Shown here: piece by piece, positions 34,327-43,163 of the stretch | Numbering within the stretch: position 1 is the first letter of the stretch | How the letters are laid out: each line of letters starts with the position of its first letter | From: Nitrosovibrio sp. Nv17 | GTDB taxonomy: Bacteria; Pseudomonadota; Gammaproteobacteria; Burkholderiales; Nitrosomonadaceae | DNA length: 64,000 bases | Assembly: GCF_900119085.1 (NCBI RefSeq) | Contig: NZ_FPIQ01000003.1 | Span: 1 to 64,000 of the forward strand | Direction of reading: 5' to 3' | The notes under the pieces: model-generated | Seen by the model: only the letters and a program-made list of their open reading frames with translations | Told to the model about the DNA's origin: nothing | The model's database searches: none | Made by a program: the position numbers and the translations under genes

Positions 34327-36117
34327 TCACCTCAGCCATCCCTCCAGATAGGACGCCCGCTCCTTCTCCGACTGGGCCACTCCGGCTTGGCGGGCACTGT
34401 CGAGGCGCGCCAGGCCGGCCTGGATGTTTTCATCCACCCACCGCACGAACAGGGGGTGCGGCGCGAATCCACTGCCCAGGTCATACTCCAGCCCTGAAAG
34501 AAACTGCTTCTCGGGTCCTTCTCCGGTGGTGCGTGCCGGGATGACGATCGCCCTGCCGCCACGGCTTCCGGCCTCCGTCACCATGCCGCGGATTTTCTCG
34601 ATCCACGACGCGCGCTTGTCGGGCCAATCCTCGCGCCAGGTCGCCACCCTGATCGCGTGGAATTTGTCGCCGCCCGCCTTGCGCATATGGCCCGCGATCT
34701 CCTCCAGCAGCCTGTTCCACATCTCGTTCACGTGATCGCTGCCGGAACCGTGCGCCACCAGGATGACGGTATCGCGCGCGGGATTCCTGGACAGCGCCTG
34801 CGCCCGGTCCAGCAGCGCCGCGGCAAACAGCGGGCTGGCGCCGACCCCGCCCACCGTCTGCACCGGCAGCGCGGTGCGGATGCGCGGCGCGGGATGCGTC
34901 GGCGCACCGCCGCCGTGCCCATGCATGAACCCGCCGTAGCCGGAACCGCCGGACGCGTCGCCTTCCTCGATATCCAGCCCCACCATGCGCTCGATATCCT
35001 TGCGGAAGCTGCTTTCCATGCCGTACACGCGCACGATGACGGCCGCCTTGGCGCCCCGCTGCTCCAGCCGCCGCAGTGCCCGTTCCACCGTCACCGGATC
35101 CGCCATGGAGAATGCAAACTCGATCTTGTAGCGCTGCGCCAGCGGCTCGACCGCCTCGCGCATGGTCTCGTTCCAGTTGAAATCCGATCCATGCGCCAGC
35201 AGCACGACGCCCACGTCCTCGGCGGCGTAAGGCCGGCTCCGGTGGGCCTCGCGCTGCAGCCAGACGGAGAGCCCGCTTGCCGGCGAGGAACGGTCGCCCT
35301 CCGCCAGGATATCGGCCCCGGCCGGCAGCAGCCACTTGAGCTTGCTGTCGAAGGACATCATGCTGTCGAGCTTGGGACCCAGATGAAACGGCACCACGAT
35401 CGACTTCCCGGCCGCGCCACCCTCCTCCGCGGCAGCGGTCAGTTCCTTCTGCAGCCGGGATGCGCGCACCTCGATGTCGTCCTCTTCGGTCTTGTCGTGC
35501 CCAACCAGCACACGGGTCGACGCAAAGCCGAATCCGGCCGCGGCCTTGTCCGCGATGCGCGCCAGATCCGCCTTGATCTTCCGTTCATTTTCATCCCCGG
35601 TCGCCCCATAGCCGATCACCACCACGCGGGCCTCCTTGGGCGCCTGGATGCCGCGGAACCGGTCCGCCAGATCTTCCACCGCAAAATAGCTTTCGCCGTA
35701 GGGACGCGCGTACACCAGCGGCACGCCGGGTTTGTTCCGCTCCAGCAGCGCCCTGGCCAGCACGAAGCGCGGCTCGGCAGCCGAAAGGAACAGGGGCGCC
35801 ACCACGATCCGCTCCGCACCGCCCTGCAGCAACGCGTCCAGGTTCTTCTTCAGGTATTTCTCGGTGCGCTCGTCCGTGACGAAGGTCAGCGCCACGTTGC
35901 GGCTCTTCGCGAAGGCCTGGAATTCGTCGATGATCTCCTCATTCCCGATGAAGCCGCGATCCGCCGCCACCACCAGGAACCCGGTGCGTTTATCCTCCTG
36001 GCCCGTCTCCTGCGCGAAACCGGGCCGGATCGATGTCCCGATCAGCGCCAGCGCCAGGGCGACCCCGAAAACGCGCCAAACGTGCGTCAATTCCCGCGTG
36101 ATGTGCTGCATGCTCAT
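34327..36117 (-). CDS. Exported protein with three CbiX/chelatase-like segments
   Basis: This 596-residue protein starts at the ATG at 36117 after GAGGAGAG. It has a signal peptide (VFGVALALALIGTSIRPGFA, then QE). Three chelatase-like segments follow: one at about 40-150 (FLVVAADRGFIGNEE, without the His), one from about 290 (VVLLAHGSDFNWNETMREA) and one from about 420 (VILVAHGSGSDHVNEM). HGS is the start of the CbiX/SirB/HemH class II chelatase fold, whose His helps insert Co, Ni or Fe into tetrapyrroles. A His/Gly linker (GGFMHGHGGGAPTHPAP) separates the last two. Class II chelatases are normally cytoplasmic, so export is odd. It is the last gene of an operon with a TonB receptor and a PEP-CTERM protein; a role in metal or haem handling is inferred. 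Confidence 0.75.
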   Translation of the reverse strand: MSMQHITRELTHVWRVFGVALALALIGTSIRPGFAQETGQEDKRTGFLVVAADRGFIGNEEIIDEFQAFAKSRNVALTFVTDERTEKYLKKNLDALLQGGAERIVVAPLFLSAAEPRFVLARALLERNKPGVPLVYARPYGESYFAVEDLADRFRGIQAPKEARVVVIGYGATGDENERKIKADLARIADKAAAGFGFASTRVLVGHDKTEEDDIEVRASRLQKELTAAAEEGGAAGKSIVVPFHLGPKLDSMMSFDSKLKWLLPAGADILAEGDRSSPASGLSVWLQREAHRSRPYAAEDVGVVLLAHGSDFNWNETMREAVEPLAQRYKIEFAFSMADPVTVERALRRLEQRGAKAAVIVRVYGMESSFRKDIERMVGLDIEEGDASGGSGYGGFMHGHGGGAPTHPAPRIRTALPVQTVGGVGASPLFAAALLDRAQALSRNPARDTVILVAHGSGSDHVNEMWNRLLEEIAGHMRKAGGDKFHAIRVATWREDWPDKRASWIEKIRGMVTEAGSRGGRAIVIPARTTGEGPEKQFLSGLEYDLGSGFAPHPLFVRWVDENIQAGLARLDSARQAGVAQSEKERASYLEGWLR

Positions 36118-36209
36118 GGCTCTCCTCATAGATGGTCCTTGTGATTGTATGCTACGTACGGCACCGGCGAAAGGACCGCTCGCACCGCACCCGACGTCAA
36201 TCCCTCCGG

Positions 36210-38741
36210 CTAGAAACGATGACTGATGCTGATCGAGAAGCTGCGGCCCGGCCGGGTGTAGCGATCCGGCCCGCCCTGGGTCTCGGCCACGTGCACGTCC
36301 TGCACCGGGACGTCGGCCCAGTGCCAGTACTTCTTGTCGAACAGGTTGAATATCCCCACGTTCAGCCGGCCATTGGGGCTGAAGCGCCACTGCGCCAGCA
36401 GGTCCACCACCGAGTAGGCGGGCGGCTGGATCATGCGCGTCACCCCTCGCGACTCCTTGAGGGTCTTGCGCATCGCCGCCGTGACCAGCCCCTCGATCCT
36501 GAACGGGCCGTGCTCGTAAGCGAGCCCCAGCACGCCGGTAGGGGGATTGACCTGGATGATGGGCAGGCCGCTGTCCAGGTCGCGCCCCTTGGTCCAGGCG
36601 AAGCTGCCGCGCAGGCGGAAGCCCCAGGGCAGCCGCTGGTCCAGCCGACCCTCGAAGCCGTAGATGCGCACCCGCGGAAGGTTACCTGCCTGAAACGTGG
36701 TGAGATAGGGCCCTACATTCTGGTTGGGCCTATTCGGCACATATTGAGGATTGGAAACGCACAGCGGATTCGCGGGACAATCGAGCGTGATGAAAGGGTT
36801 GATGAAGTCCTCGTAACGATTGTCGTAGGCGGTGAACATCGCGTAACCGCGATCGGTATGGTGGCGCACCGACAGTTCCACCCCGCGCACGATCTCCGGC
36901 TTGAGATCGGGATTGGGGATTGCGACATAGCCCAGCCCGACGTTGGTGAAACCGATGTTCACGTTGTTGTAGGGCGGTGGCCGGAACCCCTGCGAGTACT
37001 GGGCAACGAAGGAGAATCCCCATCCCGCGTCGAAAATGAGGGACGCCTTGGGCGAGAAGGCATCGAACCGGACCCCAGATGAGGCAACGCCAGGATTGCG
37101 ATCAATGAACAACCCATCCGGTTTGGGATCAAGGTGGTAGTTGTCGTACCGCAGGCCGGTCACCAGCGTAAGGCGATCCATCAGCAGCCAGTTGTCCTGG
37201 AAGAACAGCGCCACCTGGGTGGTGCTGGAGGGCGGAAGATCGCGTGTAGGCATGATATCGGGACCGACTTCCTTGGTGATCGATCCGTCCGAGAGCAAAA
37301 ACATGCCATCACGCATCTGCCGGGTGTCGGTGCGGAAGGCTTCCGCCCCCCATATGAGGGTGTGCGCGCCCAAGAGCTCGAAGATGGACTCGGTCTGCAG
37401 CCGTGTACCGGTCAGGATCTGCTCGAAGAAGAATTCACGCTCGGTTAATGTTTTTTTGAGGCTGCCGCGATACATCTGACGCCCCTCATCGAAAAAAAGC
37501 TGGCCTGTACGGCTGACCTGCCGGTAGAACTTGAGGTCGATCGTCCCCAGCCGGCTGCCAGACAGGCGTTGGTCCAATGAAAAGCGCCCGCGCCGGTAGG
37601 TGTCCGTCGCATCGACGGCAATCCTGCCGGTACCTCCTCCTCGCGGGAAGGACATGTAGTCCGTATCGATGACCCGCTCGAAGCCCTCCGCGGCCAGCGT
37701 GGCGCGGTAGCCGGGAAACGGCGTGAACACCAGCTTGGCCAGGCCGTTGAGGGTATTGACGTCCTGTGGGTTGGGCTTGGTGCGCTCGAAGCCGAAGCCC
37801 CCCACGTCGCCCTTGTTGGCGAATTCCTGCCCGCGACGCTGCACCCCGCGCAGCATCAGCTTGACGAGATCGTTGCCCACCGCCAGCGTGCCGATCAACC
37901 CCAGGGAACGGTCCACGCCCTGGTAGATGGCCTCGGGACTCACAGCGAACGAACGTCCCCGCAGAAAATCCTCCGGCTCGGGCGAGCGGAACGAGACCAC
38001 CCCGCCTATGCCTTCAGAGCCCTGCAGGGCGGAGCCGGCGCCGCGCTGGATGTCGACTCCCGATAGCATGCCGACGTCGACCATGTTGCGCCCGGCGCTT
38101 GAGTACCCACCGATGGTAAAGCTGTCTGCCTGGCGGATGCCATCCATCTGTATGAGGATCCGGTTCTCGTCCAGGCCGCGGATGTTGATGCTGCCCAGGC
38201 CGAAGCGCGAGCCGTTGTTGCTCACCGAGATGCCCGGCTCGTAGCGGATGACGTCCTTGATGGAGGTGGCGACCATTTCCTGGATCTCCTCCACCGAGAT
38301 GACGTTGAGGGTGACCGGTGCGCGGCTCGGATCCTTCTCGACCTTGGGCGCAGTCACCGATATCGTGCGCAGCACGTTGCCGCCAGGCTCGCCCTCCTTC
38401 GCGTCGGCGAGCAGAATCCTTTCGGATGTGTTTTCGGGAGCGCTTCCAGACGTGTTTTCAGGCAGAGCCCCTGCCTCCCCCGAACCCATGGGCGGAGGCT
38501 CCTTGCACGGTGTACCCGCTACCGGCTGGTGGGAACCAGCCTCGGAGGGGGAGGATGTAGCGGCAGGCGCGCTGCTGGGTACGCGCCCCGTGCAGGGAGG
38601 AAGGACCGATGAGGACGCCGGGGAAACGGATGAAGCAACCGCTCCCGCGCCTCCGCTCGCGGCCGTGGTGTCGGCCTGAGCGAGCGACGCCAGAACGAGC
38701 AGCACCCCCGCCGGCAGGCAGCCCCTGTACGTACCGACCAT
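36210..38741 (-). CDS. TonB-dependent receptor, haem/siderophore type
   Basis: This 843-residue outer-membrane receptor has a signal peptide (PAGVLLVLASLAQA), a low-complexity Ser/Ala/Pro extension to about residue 120 with a short repeat (ENTSGSAPENTSE), a plug (about 125-245: TISVTAPKVEKDPSRAPVTL onwards) and a 22-stranded barrel ending in SISISHRF. The FRPPPYNN and NPDLKPE segments match the FRAP/NPNL boxes found in haem and haemoglobin receptors. It should import an iron complex using TonB energy. It lies 42 bp after the PEP-CTERM gene and 92 bp before the chelatase-like gene. A Fur box upstream of the operon supports iron control. Confidence 0.9.
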   Translation of the reverse strand: MVGTYRGCLPAGVLLVLASLAQADTTAASGGAGAVASSVSPASSSVLPPCTGRVPSSAPAATSSPSEAGSHQPVAGTPCKEPPPMGSGEAGALPENTSGSAPENTSERILLADAKEGEPGGNVLRTISVTAPKVEKDPSRAPVTLNVISVEEIQEMVATSIKDVIRYEPGISVSNNGSRFGLGSINIRGLDENRILIQMDGIRQADSFTIGGYSSAGRNMVDVGMLSGVDIQRGAGSALQGSEGIGGVVSFRSPEPEDFLRGRSFAVSPEAIYQGVDRSLGLIGTLAVGNDLVKLMLRGVQRRGQEFANKGDVGGFGFERTKPNPQDVNTLNGLAKLVFTPFPGYRATLAAEGFERVIDTDYMSFPRGGGTGRIAVDATDTYRRGRFSLDQRLSGSRLGTIDLKFYRQVSRTGQLFFDEGRQMYRGSLKKTLTEREFFFEQILTGTRLQTESIFELLGAHTLIWGAEAFRTDTRQMRDGMFLLSDGSITKEVGPDIMPTRDLPPSSTTQVALFFQDNWLLMDRLTLVTGLRYDNYHLDPKPDGLFIDRNPGVASSGVRFDAFSPKASLIFDAGWGFSFVAQYSQGFRPPPYNNVNIGFTNVGLGYVAIPNPDLKPEIVRGVELSVRHHTDRGYAMFTAYDNRYEDFINPFITLDCPANPLCVSNPQYVPNRPNQNVGPYLTTFQAGNLPRVRIYGFEGRLDQRLPWGFRLRGSFAWTKGRDLDSGLPIIQVNPPTGVLGLAYEHGPFRIEGLVTAAMRKTLKESRGVTRMIQPPAYSVVDLLAQWRFSPNGRLNVGIFNLFDKKYWHWADVPVQDVHVAETQGGPDRYTRPGRSFSISISHRF

Positions 38742-38783
38742 ACGGTTGCCCGCCTGCGGTGATGCCCGACGCCCTGCTTCCTG

Positions 38784-39569
38784 CTAGGCCTTGCCGCCGG
38801 TGTTGCGGCGGCGCACGATCGCGCCCATCAGCCCCAGGCCGGCGAGCAGCATGGCCCACTCGCCCGGCTCCGGAATCGGGGCCGCTGCGATGTCCACCGC
38901 CACCTGCGCGAAGCTCTGGTGCACGTAGGTGCTGTTGAAGGCGAAGTCGAAGCTGGCCGGCGCCGAATCCAGGGTCCACACCGCCAGGTATTGGCTGAGG
39001 TCGACGGCACCGATGCTGCTGCTGGTCGGCCCGAAGTACGTCACGTCCCCGGGAATGTCTATCCAGACGGGATTAGAAGGGAATCCCTCCCCGGGGGGTG
39101 GCGGCGTAGGCCCGGTGCCGACGTTCGACGGCGCGAGACCGTTCAGCTTCACGCTGTTATAGTCGATCGGGGTGCCCCAGGTCTCGAACTGCAGCGCCAC
39201 CGTCACCGGCCCGCTGAATGCCGTGGTGGGCGTCACGTTGATGGTGTAGCTCTGCACCGTCCCGCTGAAGGCGTACAGGTTGCCGGAACCGGCGACAAAG
39301 GCGTTGTTCCAGCTCAGCGTGGCGGTGTTGGCGCCCAGAAACCCGTAATCGGCCTCACGGGAACCCGTACCGGCGGAACCGCCGGTGAAACTATCCCACT
39401 CGGCGTAGACGGTGCCCGCGTCGCCGCGGGTCCAGCCGCCCCAGGATGCCTCGGTAGGCGTATCGAACCCGTAGCCCGGCGCATACGGATCGGGACCATT
39501 GCCATAATCGGCAAGCGCCGGACCCGCCAGCACCAGACCTGCTGCAACTGCAATCGCTTTCAGTTTCAT
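38784..39569 (-). CDS. PEP-CTERM sorted surface/secreted protein
   Basis: The protein has 261 residues. A signal peptide (MKLKAIAVAAGLVLAGPALA) is followed by a beta-rich, aromatic, Cys-free domain and a C-terminal sorting signal: IPEPGEWAMLLAGLGLMG followed by an Arg cluster, recognised by exosortase. The protein is predicted to be processed by exosortase and released or held at the cell surface. I start at the ATG at 39569, seven bases after GGAGGG. As first gene of an operon with a TonB receptor it could capture the receptor's ligand, like a haemophore, but it does not resemble HasA. No exosortase gene is in the window. Confidence 0.88.
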   Translation of the reverse strand: MKLKAIAVAAGLVLAGPALADYGNGPDPYAPGYGFDTPTEASWGGWTRGDAGTVYAEWDSFTGGSAGTGSREADYGFLGANTATLSWNNAFVAGSGNLYAFSGTVQSYTINVTPTTAFSGPVTVALQFETWGTPIDYNSVKLNGLAPSNVGTGPTPPPPGEGFPSNPVWIDIPGDVTYFGPTSSSIGAVDLSQYLAVWTLDSAPASFDFAFNSTYVHQSFAQVAVDIAAAPIPEPGEWAMLLAGLGLMGAIVRRRNTGGKA

Positions 39570-39652
39570 GGAAAATCCCTCCAAAAAAACATCGATATAG
39601 ATAGCTTACGTATGAAAACCCGCGCACGCGGCACGGGACATACCGCTTAATG

Positions 39653-39775
39653 GGCTGGCTGGTCCGAGAGTTGCCGAGGACTGGCTGGCAGGAGATGCGG
39701 AAAACCCTCCTCTTTCCAATGAAAGGGCTTTCCGTTGCAAGGCTGGCTGCGGGAAGTGAAGGTCCGGCTGGCTGG
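39653..39775. repeat. Four GGCTGGC-type repeats in the operon leader
   Basis: GGCTGGCTGG-like units occur near 39653, 39681, 39741 and 39765. The first and last are also flanked by GTCCG on one side. They lie in the presumed 260-nt untranslated leader (minus-strand transcript), where they read CCAGCCAGCC. Confidence 0.55.
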
Positions 39776-39841
39776 CAATGAACCGATGAATGTGCTACGC
39801 CAGGCTAGGATAGCGCTGGGGTATTGGTATCCGTTGCAATC

Positions 39842-39870
39842 AGTCTAGTGATAATAAGAATCATTGTCAA
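39842..39870 (-). promoter_or_regulatory. Fur box inside a sigma70 promoter (PEP-CTERM operon)
   Basis: On the minus strand TTGACA (39870-39865), a 17-bp spacer and TAGACT (39847-39842) form a good promoter. GATAATAAGAATCATTGTC at 39850-39868 matches 16 of 19 positions of the Fur consensus and fills the spacer, so Fe-Fur should repress transcription of the PEP-CTERM/TonB/chelatase-like genes. Confidence 0.8.
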
Positions 39871-40083
39871 TAACAAAAACGGCTGGTGATCCGGGCCTTT
39901 CGGTATTGCCCACGCACGTCACGTGACCGGCAGGGTCACGATTGCAGCGCACGGCGATGCCCGCAGGACACGCCTGGCGCATGCGCAATGGAATCGGGGG
40001 AAAGCGATTGGAAACCAACGAAAGACACGGCCTGACTCCCTTTGCCTGCATCGGACAGCTCGGATGGCTCCATGCAGGTATAT

Positions 40084-40133
40084 TTTAATGAGAATTATTT
40101 TTATTATTATACACAAAAAAACCGGTGGTGCAA
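40084..40133 (-). promoter_or_regulatory. Second promoter with Fur-like site
   Basis: On the minus strand TTGCAC (40133-40128), 16 bp and a perfect TATAAT (40111-40106) are followed directly by a Fur-like site at 40084-40102 (13 of 19 to consensus, core AATGAGAATTATT). It would start a transcript at about 40099 running toward the PEP-CTERM operon 230 bp upstream of the first promoter. Confidence 0.5.
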
Positions 40134-40275
40134 CAGAATCAGGCAGGCATCGGAACGGCGGCCTTTATAAGATGGAGGCCAGCGATTATACTGCTCTCTG
40201 TCCGTGCTTCCGGAAGGCATCCGAGCCGTCGGTGCGCGCGGACATGACGTCATCATCGACATCCGCCCCCGCCTC

Positions 40276-41424
40276 ATGCCATTCACCCTGGAATCCGCAC
40301 GACGCATCGTCGTCAAGGTCGGCAGCAGCCTCGTCACCAACCAGGGGCAGGGACTGGATCACGCTGCGCTGGCAGGCTGGGCGGAGCAGATCGCCAGGCT
40401 CAGGAAGACCGGCAAGGAAGTCGTGCTGGTTTCATCCGGCGCGATCGCGGAAGGCATGCAGCGCCTGGGCTGGAACCGGCGCCCACGGGCGCTGCATGAC
40501 CTGCAGGCCGCCGCCGCGGTCGGACAGATGGGGTTGGTGCAGGCGTACGAGTCCTGCTTCCGCCAGCACGGGATCCACGCTGCGCAGATCCTGCTGACCC
40601 ACGAGGATCTGGCGGATCGCAAGCGCTACCTGAACGCACGCTCGACCCTGACCACGCTGCTGAACCTGAACGTCATTCCCGTCATCAACGAAAACGATAC
40701 GGTCGCCATCGACGAAATCCGCTTCGGCGACAACGACACCCTGGCCGCGCTGGTCGCCAATCTGGTCGAAGCCGACGCGCTGATCATTCTCACCGACCAG
40801 GACGGCCTGTTCACGGCGGATCCGCGCAGGCATGCCGACGCTACCCTGGTTCGCGAGGCCCGTGCCGGCGACCCGGCGCTGGAAGCGATGGCGGGCGGCG
40901 CCGGCAGCAGCATCGGGCGCGGCGGGATGCTGACCAAGCTGGGTGCGGCAAGGCGCGCAGCGCGCAGCGGCGCCCACACGATCATCGCTTCCGGGCGCGA
41001 GGCCGACGTGCTGCTGCGCCTGGTGCAGGGGGAAGCCATCGGCACGCGACTGCTGGCGGCAACTCCGGTACTGGCGGCTCGCAAGCAATGGCTTGCCGAC
41101 CACCTGCAGATGCGTGGCAGCGTGGTGCTCGACGCCGGCGCGGTGGAGGCGCTGACGCTCAGCGGCAAAAGCCTTTTGCCGATAGGCGTGACGGACGTCC
41201 GTGGCGATTTCGAGCGAGGCGAGGCGATCGGCTGCCTCGATCCGGCAGGCAGGGAAATCGCGCGCGGGCTCACCAACTACAACTCGGCCGAGACCCGTCG
41301 CATCCTGCGCAGGACCAGCCGCGAAATCGAAGCGGCCCTGGGCTACGTCGGTGAATCCGAACTCATCCACCGGGACAACCTGGTGCTGCTGTCATCCGCC
41401 ACCTCGAAAGGAACGATTCCATGA
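40276..41424 (+). CDS. proB: Glutamate 5-kinase
   Basis: The 382-residue enzyme phosphorylates glutamate in the first step of proline synthesis. The kinase domain ([59 protein letters not shown]) is followed by a C-terminal PUA domain (from about 285: [20 protein letters not shown]). The ATG at 40276 gives the family start; an upstream ATG-free open frame exists. proB is often next to obg in this group, which is not the case here. The last four bases overlap the following DUF442 gene (ATGA). Confidence 0.95.
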   Translation: MPFTLESARRIVVKVGSSLVTNQGQGLDHAALAGWAEQIARLRKTGKEVVLVSSGAIAEGMQRLGWNRRPRALHDLQAAAAVGQMGLVQAYESCFRQHGIHAAQILLTHEDLADRKRYLNARSTLTTLLNLNVIPVINENDTVAIDEIRFGDNDTLAALVANLVEADALIILTDQDGLFTADPRRHADATLVREARAGDPALEAMAGGAGSSIGRGGMLTKLGAARRAARSGAHTIIASGREADVLLRLVQGEAIGTRLLAATPVLAARKQWLADHLQMRGSVVLDAGAVEALTLSGKSLLPIGVTDVRGDFERGEAIGCLDPAGREIARGLTNYNSAETRRILRRTSREIEAALGYVGESELIHRDNLVLLSSATSKGTIP

Positions 41425-41753
41425 AACCCCTGACGCACCTCGACCATCACTTCTCGACCAGTCCACAGATCAGCCTGGAGGATCTGGCACACATCAAGGC
41501 CGCGGGGTTTCACAGCATCGTCTGCAACCGGCCGGACGAGGAGGATGGCGGCGTGCACCCGGACCACCGCCAAATGGAAGCGGAAGCAACCCGGATGGGG
41601 CTGGCGTTCGCCTATGTCCCCGTCACGCCGGGACGCATCGGCCCTGTGGAAATCAAGGATTTCAGGAGCGCGATCGCCGGTCTGCCCGGCCCGATCCTGG
41701 GCTATTGCCGGCTCGGCATCCGGTCGCGGATACTCTACGAACGCTCACGCTGA
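41421..41753 (+). CDS. DUF442 phosphatase-like (sulfur-transfer) protein
   Basis: This 110-residue protein has the DUF442 fold, related to protein tyrosine phosphatases. An N-terminal [20 protein letters not shown] and a C-x5-R loop, YCRLGIRS, are visible (the family more often has YCRSGTRS). In BLH-type proteins this domain is fused to a persulfide dioxygenase and transfers sulfane sulfur. Here the two parts are separate adjacent genes. Translation is coupled to proB by an ATGA overlap. A role in sulfide/persulfide detoxification is inferred from the neighbour. Confidence 0.85.
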   Translation: MKPLTHLDHHFSTSPQISLEDLAHIKAAGFHSIVCNRPDEEDGGVHPDHRQMEAEATRMGLAFAYVPVTPGRIGPVEIKDFRSAIAGLPGPILGYCRLGIRSRILYERSR

Positions 41754-41777
41754 CGACCGGCCCGGACGCAAGGCATC

Positions 41778-42524
41778 ATGATATTCCGGCAGCTGTTCGA
41801 ACCCGTGTCCTCCACCTACACCTACCTGCTCGGCTGCGCGGAAACGGGCCAGGCCATGCTGATCGATCCGGTGATCGCCACGCTGGAGCGCGACCTGGCC
41901 GAACTCGCGCGGCTGGGACTGAAGCTGGTGTACAGCGTGGATACGCACATCCACGCCGATCATGTCACGTCCGCGCTCGAGCTCAGGAAACGGACCGGCA
42001 GCCGCATCGCCGCCCCGGCGATCGACCGGCTGACCTGCACCGACACCGGCATCCAGGAAGGCATTCCCCTGCGGATGGGGGACGTCATTCTGAACCCTCT
42101 GCATACGCCCGGCCATACCGCCGGCCACTTCGCCTATCATTGCGATGACCGGGTCTTCACGGGGGATGCGCTGCTGATCGAGGGGTGCGGACGCACCGAT
42201 TTCCAGAATGGCGACACAGATACGTTGTACCGCAGTGTCACGGAAAAGCTGTTCTCCCTGCCGGACGACTGTCTGGTGTTTCCCGGGCACGACTACCATG
42301 GCCGCCGCGTCTCATCCATCGCGCAGGAGAAAGCGCGCAACCCGCGCCTGGGAGGCCGCACCCTGGCGGAATTCCGGGAGATCATGGCGCGCCTGGACCT
42401 TCCCTACCCCATCTTCATGGACTACGCCGTGCCGGCCAACCGCCGGTGCGGCGTCTGTCCCGAGGAACTGCCAGAGGATCTGCAGAAGTACTGCGGCCAC
42501 ATGGAAAAAAGCCCCCAAGGATAG
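41778..42524 (+). CDS. Persulfide dioxygenase-like metallo-beta-lactamase protein
   Basis: The protein has 248 residues. The MBL-fold metal ligands are visible: THIHADH, the His of TPGHTAGH, the Asp of FTGDALLIEGCGRTDF and the His of FPGHDY. The GCGRTDFQ segment is that of ETHE1/persulfide dioxygenases, which oxidise glutathione persulfide to sulfite with one Fe(II). The C-terminal tail holds three Cys (RRCGVCPEE; KYCGH), which might bind metal. It follows the DUF442 gene by 24 bp, together matching the two halves of BLH-type fusion proteins. Confidence 0.9.
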   Translation: MIFRQLFEPVSSTYTYLLGCAETGQAMLIDPVIATLERDLAELARLGLKLVYSVDTHIHADHVTSALELRKRTGSRIAAPAIDRLTCTDTGIQEGIPLRMGDVILNPLHTPGHTAGHFAYHCDDRVFTGDALLIEGCGRTDFQNGDTDTLYRSVTEKLFSLPDDCLVFPGHDYHGRRVSSIAQEKARNPRLGGRTLAEFREIMARLDLPYPIFMDYAVPANRRCGVCPEELPEDLQKYCGHMEKSPQG

Positions 42525-42536
42525 AATGATACCGGG

Positions 42537-43067
42537 TCAGTGGCGCACAGCGCGGGGATGCACCCCCGCCTTGAGCGCATCGACGGCTTCCCTGGCATCC
42601 CTCACCATGTGGATGCCCAGGGGACAGAAGTAGTAGCGGTAGAGCGCCCGCTGCGCATAATTCTGGGCGAGATTCTCCAGGTCCACCCACCTGGACAGCC
42701 GTGCCCGCGCCCAGGTGCCGTCGTTGCGCCCATAGGCGTAGGTGCGCTTCTCCGCCGTCTGGCAGCGAATCCCCTCGTAGCTCACGTTCATCGCCCCCGA
42801 AGGCGAACGGATGACCAGGCTGTAGCGCACCACGCCGTCCTCGCCCACCGCGATGGACGAAGCGTCGACCAGATGCGTATTGTCGCTGACGGGCCCGGGA
42901 TCAAACTGCAGCAGGTTCTCGGGCTGGGGATACCCCGGCAGCTGCGTCTGCAGTTCGACCCATGGGCGTTCATGGTCGAATTCGTACTCGAACTTGTTCT
43001 GCTGGGCATGGGCCATGACGGGAAGCAGGCCGATGACCATCGCGAATTTTCTCAACATGTCCATCAT
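42537..43067 (-). CDS. CNP1-like family exported protein
   Basis: The 176-residue protein begins MMDMLRKFAMVIGLLPVMAH with a cleavable signal. The mature part (WVELQTQLPGYPQPENLLQF; VIRSPSGAMNVSYEGIRCQ; YRYYFCPLG) is the CNP1-like domain, common in betaproteobacteria and of unknown function. Two cysteines could form a disulfide. I start at 43067 because that gives the signal peptide; upstream codons are in frame but not protein-like. It converges on the persulfide dioxygenase gene (12-bp gap). Confidence 0.85.
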   Translation of the reverse strand: MMDMLRKFAMVIGLLPVMAHAQQNKFEYEFDHERPWVELQTQLPGYPQPENLLQFDPGPVSDNTHLVDASSIAVGEDGVVRYSLVIRSPSGAMNVSYEGIRCQTAEKRTYAYGRNDGTWARARLSRWVDLENLAQNYAQRALYRYYFCPLGIHMVRDAREAVDALKAGVHPRAVRH

Positions 43068-43163
43068 CCATGAAAGACGGCACGAAAGCGGCGCGCAGCC
43101 GGGGCGCTTCCCCCTGGCCAGCCGCCCGGTACGCCGCATTGTACCGCATGCGCGGATTCCGCC

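Larger units (their letters stand above)
39570..40275. other. Long leader/control region of the PEP-CTERM operon
   Basis: This holds two Fur-box-like sites with minus-strand promoters, GGCTGGCTGG repeats, a short Cys-containing ORF that I do not accept as a gene (39845-40051, minus), and a proB promoter candidate: TATACT at 40187-40192, plus strand. Confidence 0.6.

Noticed and set aside
36118-36390. Extension of the chelatase-like gene upstream of 36117
   Set aside because: It lies inside the TonB receptor gene and lacks a ribosome-binding site; the ATG at 36117 has one and begins a signal peptide.
39845-40051. 68-residue minus-strand ORF with four Cys in the PEP-CTERM leader
   Set aside because: No good ribosome-binding site, no known family, and it runs into the Fur box. 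Kept only as a remark in the leader finding.
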